A stretch of DNA of 64,000 bases, taken from Verrucomicrobiia bacterium. GTDB lineage: Bacteria; Verrucomicrobiota; Verrucomicrobiia; Opitutales; Cerasicoccaceae. Of this stretch, positions 46,976 to 55,336 are shown in pieces (within the stretch, counting starts at the first letter, position 1; every line of letters begins with the position of its first letter). A program made the position numbers and the translations under genes. The stretch spans positions 248,001-312,000 of the forward strand of contig JAUIHT010000005.1 in the NCBI GenBank assembly GCA_030432235.1, given 5' to 3'. The notes beneath the pieces are model-generated. The model saw only the letters and a list, made by a program, of their open reading frames with translations, searched no databases and was not told the DNA's origin.

Positions 46976-49300
46976 CTAGAGTAGCGCTTTCATCGCCGCT
47001 ACCAGGTCTTCCATGGAATACGGCTTGCGCAGAAACTTGGTACTGTCCGGTAGGAGACCTTTTCTGGAAACAACATCAGCAGGATAGCCGGACATATAGA
47101 GCACCTTGACTTGCGGATGGATTTTCTGGATTTCTTTGGCTAGCTCGTGCCCGTTCATCTTAGGCATGACGACATCGGTCATGAGCACGTCAAACAGCTT
47201 GTCTGAACGCTTTGCCAAATTAATTGCCTCCTCGGGATCACCAGCGGATACGACATCCAAGCCCAAATCTCTCAGGCAAATCGCGTTCAACTCCAGGATC
47301 ATGGGCTCGTCCTCCACCACCATAACGGTGCCTGTCATCTCCACATCCATCATCGGGCCGCGCTCATCCGCCTCTTCCAGTTCAGGCGGACCGGTACGGG
47401 GGAAAAGCATGGTGAACTGCGTTCCCTTGCCAACCTCGCTGTGCACAAAGATATGGCCGTTATTCTGTTTAACGATGCCATGCACGGTGGAAAGCCCCAG
47501 GCCAGTACCCTCGTCTTTTGGCTTCGTCGTGAAAAACGGCTCGAAGATATGCTCGAGTACATCCTCGGGAATGCCACTGCCATTATCATCGACGAAAATA
47601 CCGACGTACTCACCCTGCTCGATTTCCGGGTGCGTGGCACAGTAGAGATCGTCCGCATGGACCACCTCCAGGCTGAGGCAGATGCAGCCCTTCTTGCCAA
47701 TGGCATCACGGGCATTGACACAGAGATTAGTAATAATCTGGTCAAACTGGACCGGGTCTATGCGCATGTATAAGTGCTCCTCCGGCATGTCCATACACAC
47801 GGTAATATCCTCGCCCAGCAGACGACGCAGCATCTTGAGCAGTGCATCCAGCTTTTCGTTCGCGCACAAATCCACCGGCATGGCCGCCTGCTCGCGTGCA
47901 AAAGCCAGGAGCTGTGCCGTAAGATTACCGGAACGCCGGGCAACATCCCCGATTGAGTCCAGCGTCGACAGCAAGGGGTTATCCGGATCGCTCAACTTCA
48001 TGGCATGTTCGACATGGCCAATAATAATTTGCAGCATGTTGTTGAAGTCATGCGCCACCCCGCCGGCCAAACGCCCAACCGATTCAAGCTTCTGGGTTTC
48101 GTCAATTTTCTTCTGCTGTTGAAGCTTTTCGGTGATATCCTGCTTAAGGGCGATGTAATGGGTGATCTTGCCACTGCTGTCCGACACAGGCGTGATGGTC
48201 GCTTCTTCGGTGTACAATTTGTCGTCCCTGTGGCGATTAATCAGGTGCCCGTGCCAGGTCTCCCCGCGTTTGAGGATCGCCCACATTTGTTCATAGAACT
48301 CGGCCGAATGTTGCTCGCTTTTGAACACACGTGGCGTTTGGCCTCGTAATTCCGAAAGAGAGTAGCCCGTCTTTTTTTCCAGCGCTGGATTCGCGTAAAT
48401 AATTTTCTCATCAGCGTCCGTGATCAGGACCATTTCGTCGGATTGCTCAATGGCGACCCGGAGCATTTCCCTCTCCTGGTCGATGACTTCCAGTTCGGTT
48501 ATATCCTCCAGATAGCCCCACAGTTTGACAACCTTGCCCTCTTCGTTCCGGATGATATTGCCGCGCGCCAGGCAAACCCTCTGAGAACCATCACTGGCGA
48601 TACGCTTGAGCTTAATAGCGTAGGGTTTGTTGACCTTCACCGCCTGCTCCAAAGCTTGATTGAGCCGCTCGAATTCATCCGGGAGAAACAATTTATGCTG
48701 CTCGGCTAGAGGAGGTGCTTCCCCATCTGGAGAAACTTCAAAAAAGCGGAAGATTTCCCGTGACCAAGTCACCTTGTCATTCAGCACATCCCACTCCCAA
48801 CGACCAATCTTCGCTATCGCTTCGTACTGGCTCATGCGCTTTTCGATGTCGCTCAGCGCTTGTTCCCGCTCACGCAGGTCTGTCTCGTCAATGATGTGCC
48901 CGCAAAGCCTGCTCGGTTCTCCGCTCTCTGACCGGATTAAATTTCCTTGGGCACGCACCCAGCGGTAAGGTCCATCCTTTAAGCGGACCCTGAAGGACTT
49001 GCGAAAGGCACCCTTGCCCTCCAGGCAATTCTGATAAGATGCCTCCCATGAGTCGCGATCCTCGGGGTGAACCCACTCCCGGATCAGAGCAACAGAAAGT
49101 GGTGTTCCCGGATCACGCCCAAAAATACGGTAAGTCTCAGGGGTCCAATGAATTAGATTGGATTTTAAGTTCCATTCCCAAGATCCAATACCACTGGCAG
49201 CCTCGATGATGTCGATATTTTCGGGATCGCTAAAACTATCGAATGGCGCATTCGACTGTGGTCCAGTAGGGGTATCAAAAGTCTCAGGAGTATTCATCAC
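46976..49300 (-). CDS. Hybrid PAS histidine kinase with C-terminal receiver
   Basis: A 774-residue cytosolic sensor. There are three PAS domains (about 25-140, 150-270 and 285-395): two with the IGSWEW/IGRWEW-type core of the PAS_3 class and the third with TDADEKIIYANPALEKKTGYS. A HisKA domain with GGVAHDFNNML follows (His417), then an ATPase domain with NLCVNARDAIG, DDNGSGI and GTGLGL, and a receiver domain with phosphoacceptor Asp709 in LMTDVVMP. There is no membrane helix. Phosphotransfer to the receiver is expected; the output partner is unknown. Confidence 0.9.
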   Translation of the reverse strand: MMNTPETFDTPTGPQSNAPFDSFSDPENIDIIEAASGIGSWEWNLKSNLIHWTPETYRIFGRDPGTPLSVALIREWVHPEDRDSWEASYQNCLEGKGAFRKSFRVRLKDGPYRWVRAQGNLIRSESGEPSRLCGHIIDETDLREREQALSDIEKRMSQYEAIAKIGRWEWDVLNDKVTWSREIFRFFEVSPDGEAPPLAEQHKLFLPDEFERLNQALEQAVKVNKPYAIKLKRIASDGSQRVCLARGNIIRNEEGKVVKLWGYLEDITELEVIDQEREMLRVAIEQSDEMVLITDADEKIIYANPALEKKTGYSLSELRGQTPRVFKSEQHSAEFYEQMWAILKRGETWHGHLINRHRDDKLYTEEATITPVSDSSGKITHYIALKQDITEKLQQQKKIDETQKLESVGRLAGGVAHDFNNMLQIIIGHVEHAMKLSDPDNPLLSTLDSIGDVARRSGNLTAQLLAFAREQAAMPVDLCANEKLDALLKMLRRLLGEDITVCMDMPEEHLYMRIDPVQFDQIITNLCVNARDAIGKKGCICLSLEVVHADDLYCATHPEIEQGEYVGIFVDDNGSGIPEDVLEHIFEPFFTTKPKDEGTGLGLSTVHGIVKQNNGHIFVHSEVGKGTQFTMLFPRTGPPELEEADERGPMMDVEMTGTVMVVEDEPMILELNAICLRDLGLDVVSAGDPEEAINLAKRSDKLFDVLMTDVVMPKMNGHELAKEIQKIHPQVKVLYMSGYPADVVSRKGLLPDSTKFLRKPYSMEDLVAAMKALL

Positions 49301-49385
49301 TCTCCCAGCGAATACAAAAAATTCTATCCCTGAAATTCCATTAAAACAACTTTAATATTAATAAGCGTTCGTTTAAATCTTTATC

Positions 49386-49793
49386 ATGCAACGAAATACC
49401 GTCAGTCGCGTCGCCATCATGAAGCGAGGCTTACGCATCCAATGCCCCAATTGCGGCTCCGGCGGGCTCTTTCGCGGCTTATTGAGAATACGTTATCGCT
49501 GTCCGGGCTGCGGCCTTAAACTCTCCCGTAGCGACGGCTTTTTTCTCGGGGCCATGGTATGGAACTACGGGTTGACCGTCTTCGGGGTTCTGGCGCCGCT
49601 GGTGTTGTTAGGGGCTCTCGGCATGTTGAGCCTGGAAGTCGTAGTCGCCGGATGCTTCCTGGCCGGACTGCTGGTGCCGATTCTTTGTTACCGCCTGGCC
49701 TGGAGCTTGTGGCTGATGTGTTACTACTGGGCCCTTCCCCATGAGCTACCGTCCAACGCAGGAGACAACCCCGCCGTGGACGAAGACGAATAG
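49386..49793 (+). CDS. DUF983 family membrane protein
   Basis: A 135-residue protein with a zinc-ribbon-like CPNCG (about 20-24) and CPGCGL (about 39-44), then two membrane helices (about 55-80 and 84-110) and an acidic tail. This plan is that of DUF983, found in alphaproteobacteria and other phyla, with unknown function, sometimes near cytochrome oxidase. It is divergent from the hybrid kinase. A start at the Met 11 codons in is possible. Confidence 0.75.
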   Translation: MQRNTVSRVAIMKRGLRIQCPNCGSGGLFRGLLRIRYRCPGCGLKLSRSDGFFLGAMVWNYGLTVFGVLAPLVLLGALGMLSLEVVVAGCFLAGLLVPILCYRLAWSLWLMCYYWALPHELPSNAGDNPAVDEDE

Positions 49794-49806
49794 CCAAAGC
49801 ACAGCT

Positions 49807-50268
49807 TCAATGGGCTGGTGTTTCCTTTCCTCCCCGGGCGACCTTGACCAGCAATTTGGACAGATCTTTGCGCTCATCGGAGCTGAGGCCCATAAAACCA
49901 CCCTCCAGGGTGAACGCATGGCGTGCATAGGCCTCCTCAATGCGTTTTTTTCCGGCCTCGGTCAGCACAACGCGCACGCTGCGACGGTCTTTCTCGTTGG
50001 ATTCGCGCCGGACCCACCCCTCGGCCTCGGCTCGGTCAACCGCAGTGGTGACGGAACCGCTGGTCAGCAGCACGCGCTCGCCAATGGCACTAACGGTGAG
50101 TGAGCCTTGATGAAACAAAATCTCCAACACGGCAAAGTCCGTCGCACAGCGAAACCCGAGCTGACGCACGCTTTCCCGGTCAATTTTCTCAACTTGACGA
50201 AAAGCACGGAAAAGTAGCATCCAAAGCCGTGCCCCGGACGGATTTTCGCTATTCGGGGATAATTCCAT
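49807..50268 (-). CDS. MarR family transcriptional regulator
   Basis: A 153-residue winged-helix protein. LTVSAIGERVLLTSGSVTTAVDRAEAEGWVRR is the recognition region and NEKDRRSVRVVLTEAGKKR the wing, both typical of MarR. It would bind as a dimer to a short palindrome and respond to phenolic or oxidative signals. It lies 116 bp downstream of pyrD on the same strand, with no regulated transporter beside it. Confidence 0.88.
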   Translation of the reverse strand: MELSPNSENPSGARLWMLLFRAFRQVEKIDRESVRQLGFRCATDFAVLEILFHQGSLTVSAIGERVLLTSGSVTTAVDRAEAEGWVRRESNEKDRRSVRVVLTEAGKKRIEEAYARHAFTLEGGFMGLSSDERKDLSKLLVKVARGGKETPAH

Positions 50269-50384
50269 ATGAGGACCATACCGGAAAATGAGTACGAATC
50301 AACCGCTGGCGGCAAACTGGTCCCGAAATCATGACCCATTGCAGGATAAATCCCGCAGACTGGGCGCAGGAATGCCCGCAGTTT

Positions 50385-51443
50385 TTACACCCACTCGGCG
50401 TAGCGCCAGACCAGTGACTGAGCGACTTCCCGGGCGAAGAAGGGCCCGCGGTAGACCATACCGGTGTAGACCTGCACGAGGCTCGCCCCGGCATCAAACA
50501 TTTCCCCGGCTGAACGCTCATCCACGATGCCCCCTACCCCGATAATGGGCAGCTTGCCGCCGGTAGCCAGGTGGATGTAATGGACAATCTGGCGGGCTTT
50601 CGGCAGGATGGGACGGCCACTGAGGCCACCGGTTTCATCCTTGTCACCCAGCTCAATGGGGCGCTCCAACATCGTATTGGTGGCCACGATACCGTCTAGG
50701 CCGACATCCTGCACGACGGTGAGAACGTCGTCGATGTCCCGATAACTGAGATCGGGAGCAATCTTGACCAGCAGGGGGATGCGCTCCTTGCCAAGCTTGC
50801 GGGCTCGCTCGGCGTTATTGCGGTTCAACTCGCCCAGAAGCTGCCGCAGAAAGTCCTTTTCCTGAAGCCGCCGTAGCTCCGGCGTATTGGGGCTGCTGAC
50901 GTTAATCGTGAAAAAGTCCGCCCCGTCAGCCAGTTTGTTGAAAATATCGATGTATTCCGGCGCGGCCTGATCCAACGGAGTGACCTTGCTCTTGCCGATG
51001 TTGACGCCCACGGGGATACCGCGACCACGCTTGTGCTTGCCCAGGCGCTTGGCGATGGCATCGGCGCCGTCATTGGGGAAGCCCATGCGATTAATCAGTG
51101 CCTCGTGCTCAGGCAGGCGGAAAAGCCTCTGGCGCTGGTTGCCGGGCTGCTCCTGCGAGGTCACGGTGCCGATTTCGACGTGGCCGAAGCCCAACGCGCC
51201 CATAACCTGCCAGCACAGGGCATTTTTATCGAATCCGGCGGCTAGGCCGACCGCATTGGGAAAAGTCAGCCCGAAAAGCTCTATAGGCTCGGCATGGCGG
51301 GGGCTGTTATACCACTCCATCCCCTTGACCAAGGGCTTCACGCGGCCCAGTAATCGCAGCCATGCAATGGCTCTCTCGTGCGCATGCTCCGCGTCGCCCT
51401 TAAAAAGAACGGGTCTGACCAAGTGTTCGTAAATTGCCCCCAT
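50385..51443 (-). CDS. pyrD: Dihydroorotate dehydrogenase (quinone)
   Basis: A 352-residue class 2 enzyme. The N-terminal helical membrane-association segment (about 1-40), AVGLAAGFDKNA, IGTVTSQEQPGNQ, NRMGFPNDGAD and the catalytic Ser in FTINVSSPNTPELR identify it. It oxidises dihydroorotate to orotate and passes electrons to quinone, the fourth step of pyrimidine synthesis. A terminator-like hairpin lies in its leader. No other pyr gene is adjacent. Confidence 0.94.
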   Translation of the reverse strand: MGAIYEHLVRPVLFKGDAEHAHERAIAWLRLLGRVKPLVKGMEWYNSPRHAEPIELFGLTFPNAVGLAAGFDKNALCWQVMGALGFGHVEIGTVTSQEQPGNQRQRLFRLPEHEALINRMGFPNDGADAIAKRLGKHKRGRGIPVGVNIGKSKVTPLDQAAPEYIDIFNKLADGADFFTINVSSPNTPELRRLQEKDFLRQLLGELNRNNAERARKLGKERIPLLVKIAPDLSYRDIDDVLTVVQDVGLDGIVATNTMLERPIELGDKDETGGLSGRPILPKARQIVHYIHLATGGKLPIIGVGGIVDERSAGEMFDAGASLVQVYTGMVYRGPFFAREVAQSLVWRYAEWV

Positions 51444-51493
51444 AAAAAGTGTAGCAAGTAGGGAATACTAGGGTTCGGACGGGTCTCCACCAG

Positions 51494-51529
51494 AAAAAAT
51501 TTCCAAAAGCGTCATTTTGCTCTTGGAAA
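51494..51529 (-). promoter_or_regulatory. pyrD: Terminator-like hairpin in the pyrD leader, possible attenuator
   Basis: On the minus strand TTTCCAAGAGC and GCTTTTGGAAA (11-bp arms, one mismatch, 8-base loop) are followed by six T, ending 50 bases before the pyrD start. This is the form of an intrinsic terminator placed inside a leader. No antiterminator was defined. Confidence 0.5.
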
Positions 51530-51634
51530 GCCCGCAAAGTGCCTCAATTGCATGACGTTTTAATTTTACCGGCGCAATTTTTGCCCGGAACCTTCACCTC
51601 AAATTACAGACTAAGCTCCCCTCATAACATAATC

Positions 51635-52414
51635 ATGGCAAAAGCAGCTCCTAAACTTGAATGGTGTGTCGTCCGCCTGGGCGAGGACATGAATTGGTGG
51701 GTCGAAGAGATCAGCGATGAAGTCCACTGGGACGTGGATGGGCTGAGTATCGTCGATCCCCGTCAGTTCAGCCATATCATGGACCAGATCGACCTTCTGC
51801 GCGACTACGACTTCCAGGACGAAATCCTCGAAGCCGCCTTTTACGCGTTCAAAATCGACAAACAGCTCGACAAGCATCGCCTGCGCCTCGTACGCAGCAG
51901 CGCCTCGCTGCTGGAGGGCGACGATATGCTCTTTGCCCTGCCCGACGTCATAGACGAGGAAAAAGGCCCCTACGCGGACTTCCTCGACCATATTACGCGT
52001 CTGCGCGTGCGTATGCTGAACGACTCCTTCGAGTTTGAACAAAAGCTGACCATCGAGGACCTTGAGGAGGAAATCCGCGAGGAGCAGAACAACGACTTCC
52101 TCGAAGGCCGCGCCGTGCACGTCTTTTCCGAATCCAATTCCATCCTTGAATACGTCCCCGCCGGCTACGAGCTCGACAGCGAAGAAGCCGAGGAAAAGAG
52201 CAAGGAAGAGGAAATCGAAGACGAATTCCTCGATATCGACGAAGAAGAGGACGAGAAGATCGAGGAAGACGAAACCATGAAGTGGGACGAAGACGAGGAC
52301 GAAGAAGAGGGCGACGACGAAGAAGGCGGCCCCGATGACGAAGAAAGCGAAGAAAGCCTCGACGACCTCGAAGACGACGAAGAGGAAGAACGTCCTCGCG
52401 CCCGCAAGCGTTAG
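51635..52414 (+). CDS. Hypothetical protein with long acidic tail
   Basis: Started at the ATG at 51635 (259 residues); an upstream TTG/ATG frame has poor sequence. Residues 1-165 form a compact domain starting LEWCVVRLGEDMNWWVEE. The last 90 residues are almost all Asp and Glu with Lys and Ser, and end PRARKR. Such tails are found in nucleic-acid- or chaperone-like proteins, but I recognise no family. It lies 17 bp before the Wza-like lipoprotein gene on the same strand. Confidence 0.65.
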   Translation: MAKAAPKLEWCVVRLGEDMNWWVEEISDEVHWDVDGLSIVDPRQFSHIMDQIDLLRDYDFQDEILEAAFYAFKIDKQLDKHRLRLVRSSASLLEGDDMLFALPDVIDEEKGPYADFLDHITRLRVRMLNDSFEFEQKLTIEDLEEEIREEQNNDFLEGRAVHVFSESNSILEYVPAGYELDSEEAEEKSKEEEIEDEFLDIDEEEDEKIEEDETMKWDEDEDEEEGDDEEGGPDDEESEESLDDLEDDEEEERPRARKR

Positions 52415-52430
52415 TCCTTAGAACCCTCGC

Positions 52431-53036
52431 ATGAAAAGTCAGAGGCGGCATTGGAAGCAACCCGGCGCACTGGTCGCCATGGGTTTGGCCCTGCTGCTGC
52501 TTTTGGCAGGTTGCGAGACCACCGGCGGCGGCATCCGCGAGATGCCAGCCGCACCCAAGACCGCCGCGGTCCTGCGCCCCGGTGACGGGCTGGAGGTCAC
52601 CCTGCGCGGCATCCCCGACCCCTCCGCTAACGAGGTGCAGGTGGACGACCAGGGCTACGTCAGCCTGCCCTACATCGGTAACGTCATGGCGGCCGGACAG
52701 ACGCCCTCGGAATTCGCCAACGATGTCCGCCAGACCTACGTCGAGCGCCGCATCTACCGCACCGTGGACGTTTCCGTGACGGTGACGGACCGCTTCGTCT
52801 ATGTCGGAGGCGAGGTGGCCCAACCCGGGCGCGTCATCTGGACGCCAGACCTGAGCTTCCTCAAGGCCATCCAAGCGGCAGGAGGCTTCAGCCTCTACGC
52901 CAAGGAAGGCGGCGTGCAACTCTCCCGTGACGGCAAGACCTATGTGATTGATGCCGACCATGCCCTGGAACAGCCTCAGGACGATCCCAAGCTGTATCCC
53001 GGCGACTCCATCAACGTGCCGCGCTCTCCATTTTAG
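52431..53036 (+). CDS. Polysaccharide export lipoprotein (Wza/Poly_export family, short)
   Basis: A 201-residue protein with a lipobox LLLLAGC (Cys about 28). The Poly_export domain follows (about 45-110), with LRPGDGLEVTLRGIPDPSANEVQVDDQGYVSLPYIG, and then one SLBB-like domain (about 115-185) with VYVGGEVAQPGRVIW and IQAAGGFSLYAK. Outer-membrane export channels of capsule or exopolysaccharide have this plan. No polymerase or kinase gene is adjacent. It is followed by an inverted word element. Confidence 0.88.
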   Translation: MKSQRRHWKQPGALVAMGLALLLLLAGCETTGGGIREMPAAPKTAAVLRPGDGLEVTLRGIPDPSANEVQVDDQGYVSLPYIGNVMAAGQTPSEFANDVRQTYVERRIYRTVDVSVTVTDRFVYVGGEVAQPGRVIWTPDLSFLKAIQAAGGFSLYAKEGGVQLSRDGKTYVIDADHALEQPQDDPKLYPGDSINVPRSPF

Positions 53037-53047
53037 GAGAAAAGTGT

Positions 53048-53138
53048 ATTAGTGCCTGGTGTTTAGTGCTTAGTATGTCCTGCCCGCAAGGGTCAGCATA
53101 CATCAATTCCTGAACTAAGCACCAAGCACCAAGTACCC
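53048..53138. repeat. Inverted element made of AGTGCTTAGTG-type words
   Basis: The left half (53048-53075) has TAGTGCCTGG/TGTTTAGTGC/TTAGTATG; the right half (53114-53138) has CTAAGCACCAAGCACCAAGTACC, the reverse complement of the same word. A spacer of about 40 bp lies between. It fills the gap between the convergent export lipoprotein gene and trmL. It has the same architecture as the elements at 9.5, 20.6 and 22.0 kb. Confidence 0.72.
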
Positions 53139-53146
53139 AAAAACCA

Positions 53147-53623
53147 CTATCTCATCTGCCGCATCGCCTCGTAGGTCGCGACGGCGGCGGCATTGGAGAG
53201 GTTGAGCGAACGCAGGGAGGGGTCGAACTGCGGAATGGTTAGCGAACGTTCCGGGCCCAGCTCATCGTGGAGCCATTGTGGGGCTCCGTGACCCTCATTG
53301 CCGAAGAGCAGCCCGTCGCCGGAGGCGAATTCCACGTCCCAGAAGGTCCCCTCGGCCTTGGTGGTGAAGAGCCAGAGCCGCTTCGGGCCCAAATCGGAAG
53401 CCTTGAAGGCAGCCCAGTCGGCGTGATGATGGACATCCAGGCTGCGCCAGTAGTCCATGCCGCTACGCTTGAGATGACGGTCAGTGATGGTGAAACCCAG
53501 CGGGTGAATCAGGTGCAGGCGAGACTTGGTCAAGGCGCAGAGCCTGCCGATGTTGCCCGTATTCTGCGGAATCTCCGGGCAGAAAAGCACAATATGCAAT
53601 TGCGGTTGGCTCATAAACGCCAA
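53147..53623 (-). CDS. trmL: tRNA (cytidine(34)-2'-O)-methyltransferase
   Basis: A 158-residue SPOUT methyltransferase. HIVLFCPEIPQNTGNIGRLCA is the first signature, GNEGHGAP and the RSLNLSNAAAVATYEA knot complete the SAM-binding trefoil. It methylates the wobble ribose of tRNA-Leu. It is the last of a leftward cluster and starts two bases after smpB. The length matches TrmL (about 157). Confidence 0.92.
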   Translation of the reverse strand: MAFMSQPQLHIVLFCPEIPQNTGNIGRLCALTKSRLHLIHPLGFTITDRHLKRSGMDYWRSLDVHHHADWAAFKASDLGPKRLWLFTTKAEGTFWDVEFASGDGLLFGNEGHGAPQWLHDELGPERSLTIPQFDPSLRSLNLSNAAAVATYEAMRQMR

Positions 53624-53625
53624 AC

Positions 53626-54105
53626 CTAGCGGTAGCGGGCGCTCATGGCGCGTTGGGTTTCGCGCATGGCCTCCTTCTTTTTGAGGTCTTCGCGCTTGTC
53701 GTAGAGCTTCTTGCCGGTGCAGAGGGCCAGCTCGATCTTGATCAAGCCACCCTTGAAGTAAAGCTTCGTCGGGATGAGCGCTTGGCCGCCGGCCTCCAGG
53801 GCCAGCCGGATTTTTAGAATCTCCTTCTTGTGCAAAAGGAGCAGTCTGGGTCGCGTGGGGTTGTGGTTGTTCTCGTTGCCGAACTTGTACTCGTCGATAT
53901 GAGCGTTGTACAACGTCGGTTTGTCCCCCTTTTCGATGCGGGCAAAGGACTCGTTGATTTGCGCGCGGCCGTTCCGGACAGATTTCACCTCTGTACCGGT
54001 CAGCTTCAGCCCCGCCTCGAAGGTGTCCCCGATGAAATAATTACGGTGGACCTTCGCGTTGCGGATTTCCCGCGGGGCATTGGATTCTTTTTTGCGCGCG
54101 CTCAT
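53626..54105 (-). CDS. smpB: SsrA-binding protein
   Basis: A 159-residue protein. VHRNYFIGDTFEAGLKLTGTEVKSVRNGRAQINESF is the N-terminal signature and KKEILKI, YFKGGLIKIELALCTGKKLYDKREDLKKK the rest of the barrel and tail. It delivers tmRNA to stalled ribosomes. Its place next to trmL and rpoZ is a small translation/transcription cluster. Confidence 0.95.
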   Translation of the reverse strand: MSARKKESNAPREIRNAKVHRNYFIGDTFEAGLKLTGTEVKSVRNGRAQINESFARIEKGDKPTLYNAHIDEYKFGNENNHNPTRPRLLLLHKKEILKIRLALEAGGQALIPTKLYFKGGLIKIELALCTGKKLYDKREDLKKKEAMRETQRAMSARYR

Positions 54106-54175
54106 GGGTTTTCAATAAGCATGGCTGAGCCCGACCTATGCGGCGGACAGCCCGAAATCACCCGGCGCGTCACGC

Positions 54176-54406
54176 TTAGGCAGGAAAGCCCGCCTCGGCA
54201 TCCGCCGCGGCGTCGTAAAGCTCGTAGGAGATTTTTCCTTCGATGACCTCGCGCAGGGCGATGTCCTCCGGCTCAAGCTTCTCCAGGGACTCCACCAGCG
54301 GCTTCATCCCGTACTTGAGCTGCTTGCTGCGGCGGGAGACCACATTGATCAGGATGTTCGGATCAGGAATGACTTCCTGGGCCTTTTGCAGGTATTCGTC
54401 TCTCAA
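54176..54406 (-). CDS. rpoZ: RNA polymerase omega subunit
   Basis: A 76-residue protein starting at the TTG at 54406, which has GGAG seven bases upstream; the much longer open frame upstream is shadow of the methyltransferase gene. RRSKQLKYGMKPLV, followed by an IALREVIEGKISYEL segment, is the diagnostic omega sequence. It assists assembly of RNA polymerase. The length fits the family (70-90). Confidence 0.85.
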   Translation of the reverse strand: MRDEYLQKAQEVIPDPNILINVVSRRSKQLKYGMKPLVESLEKLEPEDIALREVIEGKISYELYDAAADAEAGFPA

Positions 54407-54497
54407 AGTCGTACTCCGGTTGGGTTTGAAAAGTGTGAAACGGGAGAGAAAGAACCGTTTTTGCCCCTTTGGCAAGCGTAAATCGCGCGCGAAGCGC

Positions 54498-55247
54498 CTA
54501 CTCCCGCCGCCAGACTGAGGCCTGGCAGACGGTCCACTGGAACTTACGGCCGTGCTCGCGGATGAGCATGGGCATGTTGTGATGACGGCGGAGCGTAAAG
54601 GCCGGCTCAAGAGCCTTTTTAAGCCCCTCGAAGGAATCCTCGCCCGTGCGCCCGCCAAGCCAGTTTTCACGGGCGGTGTACTCTTCCAGCCAACTGAACG
54701 GCGTCGTGATGACGAGTTGCGCACCCGGCTTGACCAACTCGGGCAGCCTCTTCAGGAAACGCATGGGCTCGGCCAGACGACAAATAAGGTTGCAGGCCAA
54801 CACGACGTCGAACTGGCCCAAGTCGGGCCGCAGGTCCTGCGCATCCCCCACTTCGAAGGAGACCCGAGAGCGATCGATGGACGGGTCGATGGTGGCGGTG
54901 CTTTCCTCCACCGCATGGCCTTCTAGCGTGTAGTGAAACTTCAGGGCCCCGGCACTGGCCAGCTGCTGTGCGGCCTCGACGAAATTCTGCGAGTAGTCGA
55001 TCCCCACGACCTCGGTGCAGTGCCGGGCCAGCTCGAAGCTGCTGCGCCCCACCGAACACCCAACATCTAAGGCGCGGGCTTGCGGTGGCAGCGCGGGCAC
55101 GTCGACGTTTTCCGTAACGCAGCGCCGAGGGAAGTCCAGCGCCTCGTGCGGCCCGAAGCCGTAGGGCAAAATCTCATGGCCCGCCCCGTAGTGGAACAGC
55201 AGGTACTGGCTCAGCAGAACATCCGTCTCGTAGAGATTAATAGACAT
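54498..55247 (-). CDS. Stand-alone OvoA-type N-methyltransferase (putative 4-mercaptohistidine N1-methyltransferase)
   Basis: A 249-residue SAM enzyme starting at the ATG at 55247, with GGGAG a few bases upstream. NLYETDVLLSQYLLFHYG, ALDVGCSVGRSSFELA (SAM loop), VLACNLICRL, FSWLEEYTARENWLGG and the C-terminal REHGRKFQWTVCQASVW match the methyltransferase half of OvoA, which completes ovothiol A. OvoA usually fuses this domain to a sulfoxide synthase; here only the methyltransferase is present. Possible roles are ovothiol synthesis with a separate synthase elsewhere, or methylation of a related thiol-histidine. The assignment rests on family resemblance. Confidence 0.72.
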   Translation of the reverse strand: MSINLYETDVLLSQYLLFHYGAGHEILPYGFGPHEALDFPRRCVTENVDVPALPPQARALDVGCSVGRSSFELARHCTEVVGIDYSQNFVEAAQQLASAGALKFHYTLEGHAVEESTATIDPSIDRSRVSFEVGDAQDLRPDLGQFDVVLACNLICRLAEPMRFLKRLPELVKPGAQLVITTPFSWLEEYTARENWLGGRTGEDSFEGLKKALEPAFTLRRHHNMPMLIREHGRKFQWTVCQASVWRRE

Positions 55248-55336
55248 ATCGCGCTCCCATTTAAAAAACTGTGAAAAACTGACGGGCGAAAAACACGCTC
55301 GCGCCCTACTCCTGAATGCGCCATTCTTGCCCACCT

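Noticed and set aside
53048-53138. CRISPR-like array
   Set aside because: The words vary, are 7-9 bp long, are inverted between halves, and have no regular spacers.
54407-54724. Extension of the omega subunit to 182 residues
   Set aside because: The extra part is Ser/Arg-rich shadow of the methyltransferase gene; the TTG at 54406 has a ribosome site and gives the family length.
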